Source: Bacteroidales bacterium (GTDB taxonomy: Bacteria > Bacteroidota > Bacteroidia > Bacteroidales > UBA12170). Taken from it: 63,503 nucleotides of DNA. The stretch's first letter is position 1. Every line of letters begins with the position of its first letter. Below, in pieces: positions 43,424-52,670 of this stretch. Under the pieces are notes generated by a model. That model was given only the letters and a program-made list of their open reading frames with translations. It was not told where the DNA came from and did not search any database. The position numbers were made by a program, and so were the translations under genes. Where the stretch lies: positions 1-63,503 of the forward strand of contig JAFGHU010000052.1 in assembly GCA_016929955.1 (NCBI GenBank). The letters run 5' to 3'.

Positions 43424-44449
43424 ATGAAAAGAAAAAGCCTGGCTTCTAAAAAGAATTTATCTTTGTCTATCAAAAAGATTATTTTGAATAAAAACATCAA
43501 TATAAAACAAACCGCTATACGCACAATTGAAGAGGAAGTTTTGGCCATTACAAGGCTGTCTTCCTTTATCGACGAGCAGTTTGAGCAAGCAGTGGAATGT
43601 ATAGCCAAGTCAAATGGGCGACTAATTATAACAGGAATTGGCAAAAGCGCCAATATTGCAAATAAAATTGTATCTACCTTAAATTCGACCGGAACAGCCG
43701 CCGTTTTTATGCATGCTGCAGACGCAATTCATGGCGATTTAGGAATTATTCGGAAAAATGATATTGTACTTTGCATCTCAAAAAGTGGAGAATCGCCTGA
43801 AATAAAAGTTTTGATTCCGCTCATCAAAGGGTTTGGAAATACGCTAATCGGACTTGTAGGAAATACAGATTCTTACCTGGCCAAGCAATCGGATTATGTC
43901 TTAAATGCAAGTGTTGAGAAGGAAGCTTGCCCGAATAATCTGGCGCCAACTTCAAGTACTACGGCGCAATTGGTAATAGGAGATGCGCTGGCCGTATGTT
44001 TGTTAGAGCTTAATGGATTTAGCACCAGCGACTTTGCCAAACTCCATCCCGGAGGCACTTTAGGAAAACAATTGTACTTGCAAGCCAAAGATATTATTGT
44101 GCAAAACGAAAAACCACAGGTACAAATAAATGCATCCATTCAAACCGTTATAATCGAAATGACCTCGAAACGACTGGGAGCTACAGCTGTGCTTTCGGGA
44201 GAAAAATTGGTTGGTATTATCACCGATGGAGATTTGCGTAGAATGCTAAACAATAACCTGCAAATAAACCAACTCACTGCCGAACAAATTATGACAAAAA
44301 ACCCAAAAAAAATTAGTGAAGACACCCTTTTGGTTGATGCTTTAAATATGATGCGAAGCAATAATATCACCCAATTACCTGTTTGTGACGACACGAATTA
44401 TTTAGGTGTTTTGCATTTGCATGATATTTTAAAAGAAGGAATCTTATAA
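43424..44449 (+). CDS. kdsD: KpsF/GutQ-family arabinose-5-phosphate isomerase
   Basis: 341 residues as read from the ATG at 43424. The SIS domain (about 45-200: GIGKSANIANKIVSTLNSTGT, CISKSGESPEIKVL, FAKLHPGGTLGKQL) is followed by two CBS repeats (about 225-341). It converts ribulose 5-phosphate to arabinose 5-phosphate for Kdo and LPS. A TTG start at 43484 (NKNINIKQTAIRTIEEEV) matches family N-termini better, and a TAnnTTTG box (43458-43465) lies inside the longer version, so the lysine-rich first 20 residues may not exist. It is followed by lptB. Confidence 0.92.
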   Translation: MKRKSLASKKNLSLSIKKIILNKNINIKQTAIRTIEEEVLAITRLSSFIDEQFEQAVECIAKSNGRLIITGIGKSANIANKIVSTLNSTGTAAVFMHAADAIHGDLGIIRKNDIVLCISKSGESPEIKVLIPLIKGFGNTLIGLVGNTDSYLAKQSDYVLNASVEKEACPNNLAPTSSTTAQLVIGDALAVCLLELNGFSTSDFAKLHPGGTLGKQLYLQAKDIIVQNEKPQVQINASIQTVIIEMTSKRLGATAVLSGEKLVGIITDGDLRRMLNNNLQINQLTAEQIMTKNPKKISEDTLLVDALNMMRSNNITQLPVCDDTNYLGVLHLHDILKEGIL

Positions 44450-44461
44450 TTGGAATCGAAA

Positions 44462-45187
44462 ATGCTATTAAGAACAGAGAATATAATAAAAAAATACGGC
44501 AAAAGAACAGTTGTAAAAAACGTTAGCATCAGTGTTAAACAAGGTGAGATCGTTGGTTTGCTCGGACCAAATGGTGCCGGAAAAACGACTTCTTTTTATA
44601 TGATTGTGGGCTTAATTAAACCCAACGAAGGCCACGTTTATTTAAACGATATGGAAATTACCAATGAGCCTATGTACAAAAGGGCTCAGCTAGGTATTGG
44701 CTATCTGGCTCAAGAAGCTTCTGTGTTTAGAAGTATGTCGGTAGAAGATAATATTGCCTCCGTTTTAGAGTTTACCAAATTAAACAAGAAAGAGCAGCAC
44801 GAAAAACTAAACTCTCTTCTCGATGAGTTTGGTTTACAGCACATCAGAAAGAGCAAAGGCATTCAATTGTCGGGCGGCGAACGAAGGAGAACAGAAATTG
44901 CACGCGCTTTAGCTATGGATCCTAATTTTATTTTGCTTGATGAACCTTTTGCCGGTGTCGATCCAATTGCAGTTGAAGATATTCAGGCGATTGTTTCTAA
45001 ACTTCGCGAAAAAAATATTGGGATTTTAATTACCGATCACAATGTACATGAAACATTAAAGATAACAGATCGCGCTTATTTATTGTTCGAAGGTTCAGTA
45101 TTAAAAACAGGAACTGCTGAAGAGCTTGCTGCCGATCCGCATGTACGCAAAGTTTATTTAGGGGCTAATTTTGAATTAAGAAAATAA
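44462..45187 (+). CDS. lptB: LPS export ABC transporter ATPase LptB
   Basis: 241 residues from the ATG at 44462 ([14 protein letters not shown]); an in-frame TTG at 44450 is possible. Walker [11 protein letters not shown], signature [15 protein letters not shown], Walker [14 protein letters not shown] and the switch His in ITDHNVHE are intact. It powers LPS transport with LptFG. It lies 12 nt after kdsD, an association typical of LPS loci, and is convergent with an MFS gene 17 nt away. Confidence 0.95.
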   Translation: MLLRTENIIKKYGKRTVVKNVSISVKQGEIVGLLGPNGAGKTTSFYMIVGLIKPNEGHVYLNDMEITNEPMYKRAQLGIGYLAQEASVFRSMSVEDNIASVLEFTKLNKKEQHEKLNSLLDEFGLQHIRKSKGIQLSGGERRRTEIARALAMDPNFILLDEPFAGVDPIAVEDIQAIVSKLREKNIGILITDHNVHETLKITDRAYLLFEGSVLKTGTAEELAADPHVRKVYLGANFELRK

Positions 45188-45204
45188 GGCAAACCCTGTC
45201 GCTG

Positions 45205-46500
45205 CTAAACCTTTACTTTTTCTTTTCTGTACGACCAAACCATAAGCATTATCGCTATCAGCAATAAAAAAATAGCCATTCCAAAAGTCAACGTAAATCC
45301 AAAAAGTTCATAAAACAAAACGCCAATTAATGGGGCAAATAATGCTCTTACTCCGGTAAGCGATAAATGCACAGCTTGTAAATCGCCGGCTTCTTCATCT
45401 TTACCAAAATAAGAAGATCCAATATACCAAACCAAGGACATGGTAGCCGCAAATATACTATGGAATAAAATATAGAAAAGCAGCATAAAATAGAGCTTAA
45501 TATTCAATATTTCCACATAAAACGGAAAATATTCCGTTAATGCCAGGAAAAACAAAAACAGCATCATAGCGCCAAAAGTGAGGGCAGCAAACTTGCGCGG
45601 ATCTATTTTTCCTAACAATCGTCCAAAAAAAGGCAATAATAGAATAGCAATAATATTGTAGCTGTTTTTATAGAAGGCAATGCTCGAATAATTTAAGCCC
45701 AATGCCCTATCAAAATAAATGGTAATAACTGCAACTGTCGACATAAATGCAAATCCATAAAGCATAAATCCTATCTCAAAATGCAAATAGGGCTTATTCG
45801 ATTTCATCAATAACCACATATCTTTCCAGGAACTCTGAACCGATTGTAAAAAGGTTTTTTTCAGCTCTGCCTTCTCAACAGGCTGATAATCAATTTTCGA
45901 CAACAAAAAAACGGAAACAATTCCGATAACCGCGATAAAAGGAAAAACCGAAGTATAGGCATATTGATTCCAATCGAGCAACAAACCATAGGCAAAGGTT
46001 ACAACAAGCATTACAATCTTATTTATAGAAGTTGCCGAACTGTATAGTTTGCTGAAGTTTTCGTTTCGATAAGCACTTTTCAAAAACAAATTGATATTGG
46101 GTAACACAATGGGTGCGGCCAGGAAATACATAAAAAAGATAGCCAAAAACAGCAAATGATAGTGGCTGTCGCCCCGAAGTGCCAACTCATTTTTCGGAAA
46201 AAAGAATAAAAGCAATAGCGGCAGGCGCGTTACAAGCGCTGTTATTCGTAAAAGCTTTTTTTTGCTTTTAATCCGTCGTAAAAACTCATTAATAAAAATA
46301 AGACCGGTGTATACTACCACACTAAACTGAAACAAAATGCCCAGTTCAAAATTACTTCCTTTTAAACTCTTGATAAAAACAAATTCATTTAAAGCAAGTA
46401 CGCCAAGAACAATACCCTCCAGAATACTGTAGAGCATATGCAAGCGGAATGCACTTTTTTCTCTGGGATTTAAATGGTTTGTCTTTAATAGCTCCATCAT
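45205..46500 (-). CDS. MFS-type transporter
   Basis: 431 residues with about 12 hydrophobic segments. The cytoplasmic loop between helices 2 and 3 holds a basic RRIKSKKKLLR, and a longer central loop (about 205-225) divides two six-helix halves. No substrate-specific motif is seen. It could export a drug or metabolite or move an envelope component, but nothing near it decides this. A -7 box precedes it. Confidence 0.82.
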   Translation of the reverse strand: MMELLKTNHLNPREKSAFRLHMLYSILEGIVLGVLALNEFVFIKSLKGSNFELGILFQFSVVVYTGLIFINEFLRRIKSKKKLLRITALVTRLPLLLLFFFPKNELALRGDSHYHLLFLAIFFMYFLAAPIVLPNINLFLKSAYRNENFSKLYSSATSINKIVMLVVTFAYGLLLDWNQYAYTSVFPFIAVIGIVSVFLLSKIDYQPVEKAELKKTFLQSVQSSWKDMWLLMKSNKPYLHFEIGFMLYGFAFMSTVAVITIYFDRALGLNYSSIAFYKNSYNIIAILLLPFFGRLLGKIDPRKFAALTFGAMMLFLFFLALTEYFPFYVEILNIKLYFMLLFYILFHSIFAATMSLVWYIGSSYFGKDEEAGDLQAVHLSLTGVRALFAPLIGVLFYELFGFTLTFGMAIFLLLIAIMLMVWSYRKEKVKV

Positions 46501-46515
46501 TCATTTTTGCGCGTG

Positions 46516-46551
46516 CAAATATACTTTAGTTTTCTCGATCTATTATCCAAA
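46516..46551 (-). promoter_or_regulatory. Promoter of the MFS gene
   Basis: On the minus strand TTTG (46551-46548), a 24-bp spacer and TATATTTG (46523-46516), 15 nt before the ATG. The spacer is slightly long. Confidence 0.4.
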
Positions 46552-46618
46552 TAATCAGCTCTATTTGTTGTTTATAAAATCTATTAATCATGACTAATCG
46601 CATTTTATAAAAATGGTT

Positions 46619-46626
46619 TAACTTTG
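46619..46626 (+). promoter_or_regulatory. -7 box of the WbpB-like gene
   Basis: TAACTTTG, 34 nt before the ATG at 46661. No -33 partner. Confidence 0.4.
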
Positions 46627-46660
46627 CCAAATTCCTTATAAAGACTTAAACCTGAATTTT

Positions 46661-47626
46661 ATGTCGAACGCTAAGAATTTTGCACTGATTGGAGCAGCCG
46701 GTTATATAGCACCCCGCCATATGGCCGCTATTCAAGAAACCAATAATCATTTGGTTGCTGCTTTAGATAAATTTGACAGTGTAGGCATTATCGATCGCTT
46801 TTTTCCTGAAGCCAGCTTTTTTACGGAACCCGAACGATTCGATCGGCATTTAGATAAGTTACGCCGACTCAATCAAGGACAAGAAGTAGATTATGTAAGT
46901 ATTTGCACGCCAAATTATTTGCACGATTCGCATATTCGTTTGGCCTTAAGAAATAATGCGCATGCTATTTGCGAGAAACCCATTGTTTTGAATCCATGGA
47001 ATGTTGATGCGCTTCAAATCATCGAGCAAGAATCGCAAAAAAACATTTATACCATTTTGCAATTGCGCTTGCACCCTTCGGTAATCGCATTAAAAAAGAA
47101 TATCGAAAAAGGGCCAAAAGATAAAATATACGATATCGATTTAAGTTATATCACAGCACGCGGCAAATGGTATGATATCAGTTGGAAAGGCGATCTTTCC
47201 AAATCAGGAGGAATTACAACAAATATTGGGATTCATCTTTTTGATATGCTTTCTTTTGTTTTTGGAAAAGTAAAAAAGAGCGATGTACATCTCTTGCAAA
47301 ACAATAAAGCTGCTGGATATCTCGAATTAGAACAGGCACGCGTACGTTGGTTTTTGAGCATCGATGGCAATGATATTCCAAAAACACGCAAAGAGCAAGG
47401 CCAAAACACCTATCGTTCCATACTTATGGAAGGCGAAGAGTTTGAATTTAGCGGTGGCTTTTCCGACTTACATACCCTTAGTTATCAGGATATTCTTAAA
47501 GGAAATGGATTTCGAATTGAAGAAGCCCGACAAAGTATCGAAATGGTTCATGCCATTCGAAATGCAAAAACGATTGGCTTAAAAGGTGATTTTCATCCAC
47601 TTCTAAAAACAATTTCTTACTTCTAA
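46661..47626 (+). CDS. wbpB: WbpB/WlbA-like UDP-GlcNAc-uronate 3-dehydrogenase (Gfo/Idh/MocA family)
   Basis: 321 residues. The start NFALIGAAGYIAPRHMAAIQ, DYVSICTPNYLHD, ICEKPIVL, YITARGKWYD and GYLELEQARVRWFLSIDGND match what I recall of Pseudomonas WbpB closely along the length. WbpB oxidises C3 of UDP-N-acetylglucosaminuronic acid, making the 3-keto sugar for 2,3-diamino-uronate in O-antigen. The needed partners (WbpA, WbpE, WbpD) are not in this window. UpxY follows 15 nt later, so the gene may belong to a dispersed surface-polysaccharide system. Confidence 0.88.
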   Translation: MSNAKNFALIGAAGYIAPRHMAAIQETNNHLVAALDKFDSVGIIDRFFPEASFFTEPERFDRHLDKLRRLNQGQEVDYVSICTPNYLHDSHIRLALRNNAHAICEKPIVLNPWNVDALQIIEQESQKNIYTILQLRLHPSVIALKKNIEKGPKDKIYDIDLSYITARGKWYDISWKGDLSKSGGITTNIGIHLFDMLSFVFGKVKKSDVHLLQNNKAAGYLELEQARVRWFLSIDGNDIPKTRKEQGQNTYRSILMEGEEFEFSGGFSDLHTLSYQDILKGNGFRIEEARQSIEMVHAIRNAKTIGLKGDFHPLLKTISYF

Positions 47627-47641
47627 AAACGCAATAATAAA

Positions 47642-48157
47642 TTGGGATATACGATAACATACAATTGGTACGCGGTTTATGTGCGATCGAGAGCCGAAAA
47701 AGCGGTTTACGACAGCTTTATTGATCAAGGTTTTGAAGCTTTTTTACCTTTAGAACGCAAACTGAGGAAATGGAGCGATCGGAAAAAATGGGTGGATGTA
47801 CCCTATATCAATTCCTATGTATTTGTTAAATCGAGCGAAAAAGAATATTTCGATGTGCTCAATACCTTCCACGTAGTTCGCTACGTTACTTTCGAAGGCA
47901 AAGCCGCCATAATTCCGGAATGGCAGATTGACGCGATGCGAAAAATTGTAAACTCGAAAGAAACTTTCCATTTTAGTAGTCATCACTTCCAAAAAGGCGA
48001 AAAAATTGTAATTGATTCAGGTGCATTGGTCGGTTATAAAGGTGAAGTGATTCACGATAGCGACGGAAAGAAAAAAGTGCTGATTCGAATTGAGCAAATT
48101 GGTTATTCTCTGGTTGTGGAAATGGACATTTTGGAGGTGAAAAAGGTGAAATCTTAA
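47642..48157 (+). CDS. UpxY-family NusG-like transcription antiterminator
   Basis: 171 residues. NGN domain YNWYAVYVRSRAEKAVYDSF, then PLERKLRKWSDRKKWVDVPYINSYVFVK, and a C-terminal KOW segment (GALVGYKGEVIHDSDG). UpxY proteins in Bacteroides travel with RNA polymerase to read through capsule operons. Here it follows wbpB, but no capsule cluster comes after; a thioesterase and peptidases do. The start is TTG at 47642: the frame is closed six codons up and no Met precedes the NGN core. Confidence 0.88.
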   Translation: MGYTITYNWYAVYVRSRAEKAVYDSFIDQGFEAFLPLERKLRKWSDRKKWVDVPYINSYVFVKSSEKEYFDVLNTFHVVRYVTFEGKAAIIPEWQIDAMRKIVNSKETFHFSSHHFQKGEKIVIDSGALVGYKGEVIHDSDGKKKVLIRIEQIGYSLVVEMDILEVKKVKS

Positions 48158-48170
48158 ACCAAAAATCCAC

Positions 48171-48178
48171 TACTTTTG
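48171..48178 (+). promoter_or_regulatory. -7 box of the thioesterase gene
   Basis: TACTTTTG, 12 nt before the ATG at 48191. It ends what could be a separate transcript from upxY. Confidence 0.4.
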
Positions 48179-48190
48179 CAGAAAAAAAAG

Positions 48191-48571
48191 ATGAAACTTC
48201 AAATTGGCTTAAAGGCCGAATTCGAAATTATTGTTAGTCCAAAAGATACCGCTTCTCAATATGGTTCCGGTAACCTCGAAGTTTTTGCAACGCCCGCTAT
48301 GATTGCCTTGATGGAAAAAACAGCCATGATGTGTATTTCGGCGTATTTAGAAAAAGGTCAAAACAGCGTAGGAACCCAAGTCAATGTAAAACACATGAAA
48401 GCAACTCCACTGGGCGAGGCTGTGCTCTGTATTGCAGAACTTATCGAAATTGATCGCTCAAAACTGACTTTTAATGTAGAAGCTTTCGACAACGAAGGAA
48501 TGATAGGACAAGGCATTCACAAGCGTTTTCTAATCAACGAAGAAGAATTTATGGCGAAATTATACCGCTAA
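48191..48571 (+). CDS. FlK-like hotdog thioesterase
   Basis: 126 residues from the ATG at 48191 (MKLQIGLKAEFE); an in-frame TTG five codons up overlaps the promoter box and is rejected. ATPAMIALMEKTA with its Glu and GTQVNVKHMKATPLG with its His match the catalytic region of the fluoroacetyl-CoA thioesterase (FlK) group of hotdog proteins. Most such homologues act on unknown acyl-CoAs rather than fluoroacetyl-CoA. The crcB fluoride genes are 25 kb away, so no fluoride link is claimed. Confidence 0.85.
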   Translation: MKLQIGLKAEFEIIVSPKDTASQYGSGNLEVFATPAMIALMEKTAMMCISAYLEKGQNSVGTQVNVKHMKATPLGEAVLCIAELIEIDRSKLTFNVEAFDNEGMIGQGIHKRFLINEEEFMAKLYR

Positions 48572-48586
48572 AACTAAAAAATACGA

Positions 48587-49843
48587 ATGATTGATTTTAC
48601 AAAATTCACGCTGAGCAACGGCTTAACTTTACTTGTTCATAAAGACGAATCAACACCAATTGTGGCGGTTAATGTATTGTATAAAGTAGGCTCAAGAAAT
48701 GAATCGCCCGACAAAACAGGATTTGCACATTTATTCGAACATTTAATGTTTGGAGGCTCTGAAAATATTCCAAGTTTTGATCAACCGCTCGAGAAAGCAG
48801 GTGGCGAAAACAATGCATTTACCAATAACGATATTACAAACTATTATATCACCCTTCCGAAAGAAAATATCGAAACGGCTTTTTGGTTAGAATCGGACCG
48901 GATGTTAAATCTAGGGTTTTCGATGAAAAGCCTTGATGTACAACGCCAGGTTGTTATCGAAGAATTTAAACAATCCTATTTAAATCAGCCTTACGGCGAT
49001 GTGTGGTTATTATTAAAGCCTCTTGCGTATAAACATCATCCTTATCAATGGAATACGATTGGAAAAGAAATTAAACATATCGAAGAAGCAAAAATGGCCG
49101 ATGTAAAAGCCTTTTACAAAAAATATTACAATCCAACGAATGCCATATTGGTTGTTGCCGGAAATATTGAAGCGGATGAAATATTAGCCTTGACAGAAAA
49201 ATGGTTTGGTGGAATTCCGGCCGGAGAGCCAATTCACGATCACTTTATTCAAGAACCCGAACAAACAGAAGCCCGATTTAAAGAGGTTTTTCGCGATGTT
49301 CCCATCGATTCGCTCTATAAAGTGTATCCTATGGCTGCTCGTGGCACAAAGGATTATTATTTGGCCGACCTGCTTTCGGATATTTTATCCAACGGAAATT
49401 CGTCGAGGCTGTACCGAAAACTCATCAAAGAGGAAGGTGTTTTTTCAGAATTGGATGCCTATATCAGCGGCGATTTTGATCCGGGCCTCTTTGTTTTTAG
49501 CGGAAAACCTTCTGAGGGCTATACTTTAGAAGAGGCAGACAAAAGATTGGAACAGGAACTCGATTTGATTAAAAATGAATTAATTTCAGATTTTGAACTG
49601 CAAAAAGTAAAAAACAAATTGGAAGCAACGCACATTTTTAGCGAAACCAATGTGCTAAATAATGCCATTAATTTGGCAATCGCCGAAAGTCTGGGTGATG
49701 CGAATACCATAAACACCGAAAAAGAAATTTATGCTAAAATCAGTGCCAAAGAAATAGGCCAAATAGCGCAAACTATTTTCCGAACCGAAAAATCATCCAC
49801 TTTATATTACAGATCAAAGCAAAAAAAAGATGCCGCTAAATAG
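48587..49843 (+). CDS. M16 zinc peptidase, catalytic half
   Basis: 418 residues with an intact inverted zinc motif: H48, E51, H52 in FAHLFEHLMFGG, and a downstream Glu region in VIEEFKQSY. No signal peptide is apparent, so it may act in the cytoplasm, though Bacteroidetes M16 enzymes can be exported. The next gene encodes a related, HxxEH-less subunit and overlaps by 14 nt, forming the usual active/inactive heterodimer that cleaves peptides in a closed chamber. Confidence 0.93.
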   Translation: MIDFTKFTLSNGLTLLVHKDESTPIVAVNVLYKVGSRNESPDKTGFAHLFEHLMFGGSENIPSFDQPLEKAGGENNAFTNNDITNYYITLPKENIETAFWLESDRMLNLGFSMKSLDVQRQVVIEEFKQSYLNQPYGDVWLLLKPLAYKHHPYQWNTIGKEIKHIEEAKMADVKAFYKKYYNPTNAILVVAGNIEADEILALTEKWFGGIPAGEPIHDHFIQEPEQTEARFKEVFRDVPIDSLYKVYPMAARGTKDYYLADLLSDILSNGNSSRLYRKLIKEEGVFSELDAYISGDFDPGLFVFSGKPSEGYTLEEADKRLEQELDLIKNELISDFELQKVKNKLEATHIFSETNVLNNAINLAIAESLGDANTINTEKEIYAKISAKEIGQIAQTIFRTEKSSTLYYRSKQKKDAAK

Positions 49844-51113
49844 AACCTCAGCTCCAGAAATACAGAAAATAACAGAAATTGCTTTACCCAAAATTGAGCA
49901 GTCGCATTTGACTAACGAAATACCTATATATTCTATAAATGTTGGCAATCAGGATGTTGTAAAGATTCAATTGGTTTTTAAAGCGGGCATTTGGTTTCAA
50001 TCACAAGCACTGGAAGCCTATTTTACCAGTCAGATGCTGGACGAAGGAAGCAAAAACTATTCGGCCGCAGAAATTGCATTAAAACTCGACGATTATGGCG
50101 CTTTTGTACATAAAAAAACAAATCGCGATAACGCTTGTATCGATATCTTTACTTTAAGTAAACACTTAGAATCTGTTCTAACAGTGGTTGCCGATATGCT
50201 TAAGAATCCAATATTTGAAGAGGCTGAATTAAATCGTCTGCGAGATCAAGAAAAACATGAGTTTATTGTTCGCAATCAAAAAGTTAAACACATTGCACAA
50301 AAACAATTTGCTCCCTTACTTTTTGGGAAGAAACATCCTTATGGATCGTCAGCAACAGTAAACCATTATGATGCTATTTCAACAGATTTATTAAAACAAT
50401 TTCATCAAAAGCATTACAACACAAAAAGTTGTCGGATTTTTATTTCAGGAAAAGTAAATAAAACGACTCTACAGATTGTTGATCAGTATTTTGGACAAGA
50501 AAACTGGGGTTCTGATAAAGTCGTCGAGATTTTTCCGACAACAGTAAACTCAAATCCTGAATTGAAACATTATATTCCAAAAGAAAAAGTGCTACAATCG
50601 GCCATCCGAATGGGTAACAGAAGCATCAAAAGAAATCACCCGGATTATTTTGCGCTTAGTGTTGTAACTACTTTATTTGGTGGTTATTTCGGCTCACGTT
50701 TAATGAGTAACATTCGCGAAGACAAGGGCTATACTTACGGGATTTATGCAGGAATTTATCCTCAATTGCACGACAGCTCCTTTATGATTAGCAGCGAAGT
50801 TGGTGCAGATGTGGCTCAAAAGGCAGTCGGCGAAATTCGATTTGAGCTCAAACGATTAAGAACAGAAAGGGTTAAGGAAGAAGAATTAAGCCTGGTTAAA
50901 AATTATATGTCAGGAACTTTTCTTCGTGCTTTAAACGGCCCCTTTGCCTTAGGGGAAGTCATAAAATCGCTCATCGAAAACGATTTACCCGAAGATTATT
51001 ATCAACACTATTTAAATAAAATACATCAAGTAAGCAGCGAAGATGTCAGAAACATTGCCAATCAATACCTGCACGAAGATCAAATGTACGAATTGATTGT
51101 TGGAAAGAAGTAA
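49830..51113 (+). CDS. M16 peptidase-like protein, non-catalytic half
   Basis: 427 residues with the M16 fold (YFTSQMLDEGSKNYSAAEIA at the place of the zinc helix, GGYFGSRLMSNIREDKGYTYG in the C-terminal half) but no HxxEH, so it is inactive alone. The RLMSNIREDKGYTYG segment is the R/Y substrate-contact region normally found in such partners. It overlaps the catalytic partner by 14 nt. Confidence 0.92.
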   Translation: MPLNRTSAPEIQKITEIALPKIEQSHLTNEIPIYSINVGNQDVVKIQLVFKAGIWFQSQALEAYFTSQMLDEGSKNYSAAEIALKLDDYGAFVHKKTNRDNACIDIFTLSKHLESVLTVVADMLKNPIFEEAELNRLRDQEKHEFIVRNQKVKHIAQKQFAPLLFGKKHPYGSSATVNHYDAISTDLLKQFHQKHYNTKSCRIFISGKVNKTTLQIVDQYFGQENWGSDKVVEIFPTTVNSNPELKHYIPKEKVLQSAIRMGNRSIKRNHPDYFALSVVTTLFGGYFGSRLMSNIREDKGYTYGIYAGIYPQLHDSSFMISSEVGADVAQKAVGEIRFELKRLRTERVKEEELSLVKNYMSGTFLRALNGPFALGEVIKSLIENDLPEDYYQHYLNKIHQVSSEDVRNIANQYLHEDQMYELIVGKK

Positions 51114-51142
51114 ATCTTAATCCCAGAATTCTTTGGTATTGA

Positions 51143-51173
51143 TTGCTTTATCGGAGGGGAATCCCTATTTTTG
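51143..51173 (+). promoter_or_regulatory. glyA: Promoter of glyA
   Basis: TTG (51143-51145), a 20-bp spacer and TATTTTTG (51166-51173), 63 nt before the ATG at 51237. It rules out the longer reading frame starting at 51171. Confidence 0.55.
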
Positions 51174-51236
51174 TCGGCAGTTTTTTTACGAACAAAATCA
51201 TTAAATACACCAGAAAAAATACTAAAATTATCGATT

Positions 51237-52517
51237 ATGTTAAGAGATAAAAAAATATTTGACCTTATTGCAAAAGAAAAAGAGCGCCAAATGAACGGTT
51301 TGGAATTGATTGCATCAGAAAACTTTGTTAGTGAAGAAGTTATGCAAGCAATGGGCTCTGTTTTAACCAACAAATATGCCGAAGGATATCCCGGAAAAAG
51401 ATATTATGGAGGTTGCGAAATAGTAGATCAAACGGAGCAAATAGCCATCGATCGCGCCAAAGAATTATTTGCATGCGAGTATGCCAATGTGCAACCCCAC
51501 TCAGGAGCTCAGGCAAATATGGCCGTTATGTTAGCCTGCCTTAAGCCGGGCGATACTTTTATGGGTCTTGATCTTTCGCATGGCGGACACCTTTCGCACG
51601 GAAGCGCAGTTAATTCATCAGGAATTCTTTACAACGCCATTTCTTACGAAGTAAAAGAAGAAACCGGCGAAGTGGATTACGAAATGATGGAAGCACGTGC
51701 TTTGGAAAACAAGCCAAAATTAATTATTGCTGGTGCTTCTGCCTATTCTCGCGATTGGGATTATGAGCGTATGCGCGAGATTGCCGATAAAATTGGTGCT
51801 ATTTTAATGGCAGATATTTCTCATCCTTCCGGATTAATTGCCAAAGGGCTCTTAAACGATCCTATTCCGTATTGCCATATTGTTACTACAACTACACATA
51901 AAACCTTACGTGGCCCACGAGGTGGTTTGATTTTGATGGGCGAAGATTTTGAAAATCCTTGGGGATTAAAAACACCAAAAGGAGAAATCAAAATGATGTC
52001 GGCACTATTAAATTCTGCTGTATTCCCCGGTATTCAAGGCGGTCCGTTAGAGCATGTTATTGCAGCTAAAGCCGTTGCTTTTGGCGAAGCTTTAAGCGAT
52101 AATTATATGAGCTATATCCTTCAGGTTCAGAAAAATGCTGAAGCTATGGCTGAAGCTTTTATTGAAAAAGGCTATCACGTAATTTCGGATGGAACCGACA
52201 ATCATTTAATGCTGATTGATTTGCGTTCTAAATTCCCTGAAATCACAGGAAAAGTAGTAGAAAATACTTTGGTAAAAGCAGATATTACGGTCAATAAAAA
52301 CATGGTTCCTTTCGATAGCCGTTCGCCATTCCAAACTTCCGGATTGCGCGTTGGAACACCCGCAATCACTACACGAGGCTTAAAAGAAGAGCATATGCCT
52401 CTTATCGTGGATTTAATCGACGAGGTGATTTCGAATGTTGAAAGCGAAGAAGTGATTGAAAGCGTTAAAAAACGCGTGAATACCTTAATGAAAGATTTCC
52501 CTTTATTTAAGTGGTAA
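51237..52517 (+). CDS. glyA: Serine hydroxymethyltransferase
   Basis: 426 residues from the ATG at 51237 ([18 protein letters not shown]). [13 protein letters not shown], the PLP lysine motif [14 protein letters not shown] and [12 protein letters not shown] are intact. It interconverts serine and glycine with tetrahydrofolate. A frame extension to 51171 has no family support. Two tandem hairpins after it likely end the transcript. Confidence 0.97.
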   Translation: MLRDKKIFDLIAKEKERQMNGLELIASENFVSEEVMQAMGSVLTNKYAEGYPGKRYYGGCEIVDQTEQIAIDRAKELFACEYANVQPHSGAQANMAVMLACLKPGDTFMGLDLSHGGHLSHGSAVNSSGILYNAISYEVKEETGEVDYEMMEARALENKPKLIIAGASAYSRDWDYERMREIADKIGAILMADISHPSGLIAKGLLNDPIPYCHIVTTTTHKTLRGPRGGLILMGEDFENPWGLKTPKGEIKMMSALLNSAVFPGIQGGPLEHVIAAKAVAFGEALSDNYMSYILQVQKNAEAMAEAFIEKGYHVISDGTDNHLMLIDLRSKFPEITGKVVENTLVKADITVNKNMVPFDSRSPFQTSGLRVGTPAITTRGLKEEHMPLIVDLIDEVISNVESEEVIESVKKRVNTLMKDFPLFKW

Positions 52518-52528
52518 GCTTTATAGGA

Positions 52529-52600
52529 GTATGGGTTTGACTCAAAGTCAAGCCCTTACTTATTTAAAGTGAGGGTTTGGCATAAAGTCAAGCCCTCACT
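52529..52600 (+). repeat. Two tandem related hairpins after glyA
   Basis: Hairpin 1: GTATGGGTTTGAC (52529-52541) with GTCAAGCCCTTAC (52547-52559). Hairpin 2: AGTGAGGGTTTGGC (52568-52581) with GTCAAGCCCTCACT (52587-52600), then CATTTT. Both share GGGTTTG and GTCAAGCCCT and a 5-nt loop, so one arose from the other. The second is also a fair terminator for glyA. Confidence 0.7.
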
Positions 52601-52670
52601 CATTTTAGGAAAGAAATAATTCGGAAAGATTCCCTACTTTTAGCCCCGTTAAATTAAAAACCAAACCAAT

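Noticed and set aside
48191-48571. Fluoroacetyl-CoA detoxification linked to the fluoride exporter
   Set aside because: The FlK-like thioesterase is 25 kb from crcB, and most family members act on other acyl-CoAs.
47642-51113. Capsule or O-antigen cluster after UpxY
   Set aside because: The genes that follow are a hotdog thioesterase and two M16 peptidases; no glycosyltransferase, flippase or sugar-synthesis gene is seen besides wbpB.
51171-51236. N-terminal extension of serine hydroxymethyltransferase
   Set aside because: The first codon is a TTG that overlaps the promoter -7 box, and family proteins begin at the Met encoded at 51237.
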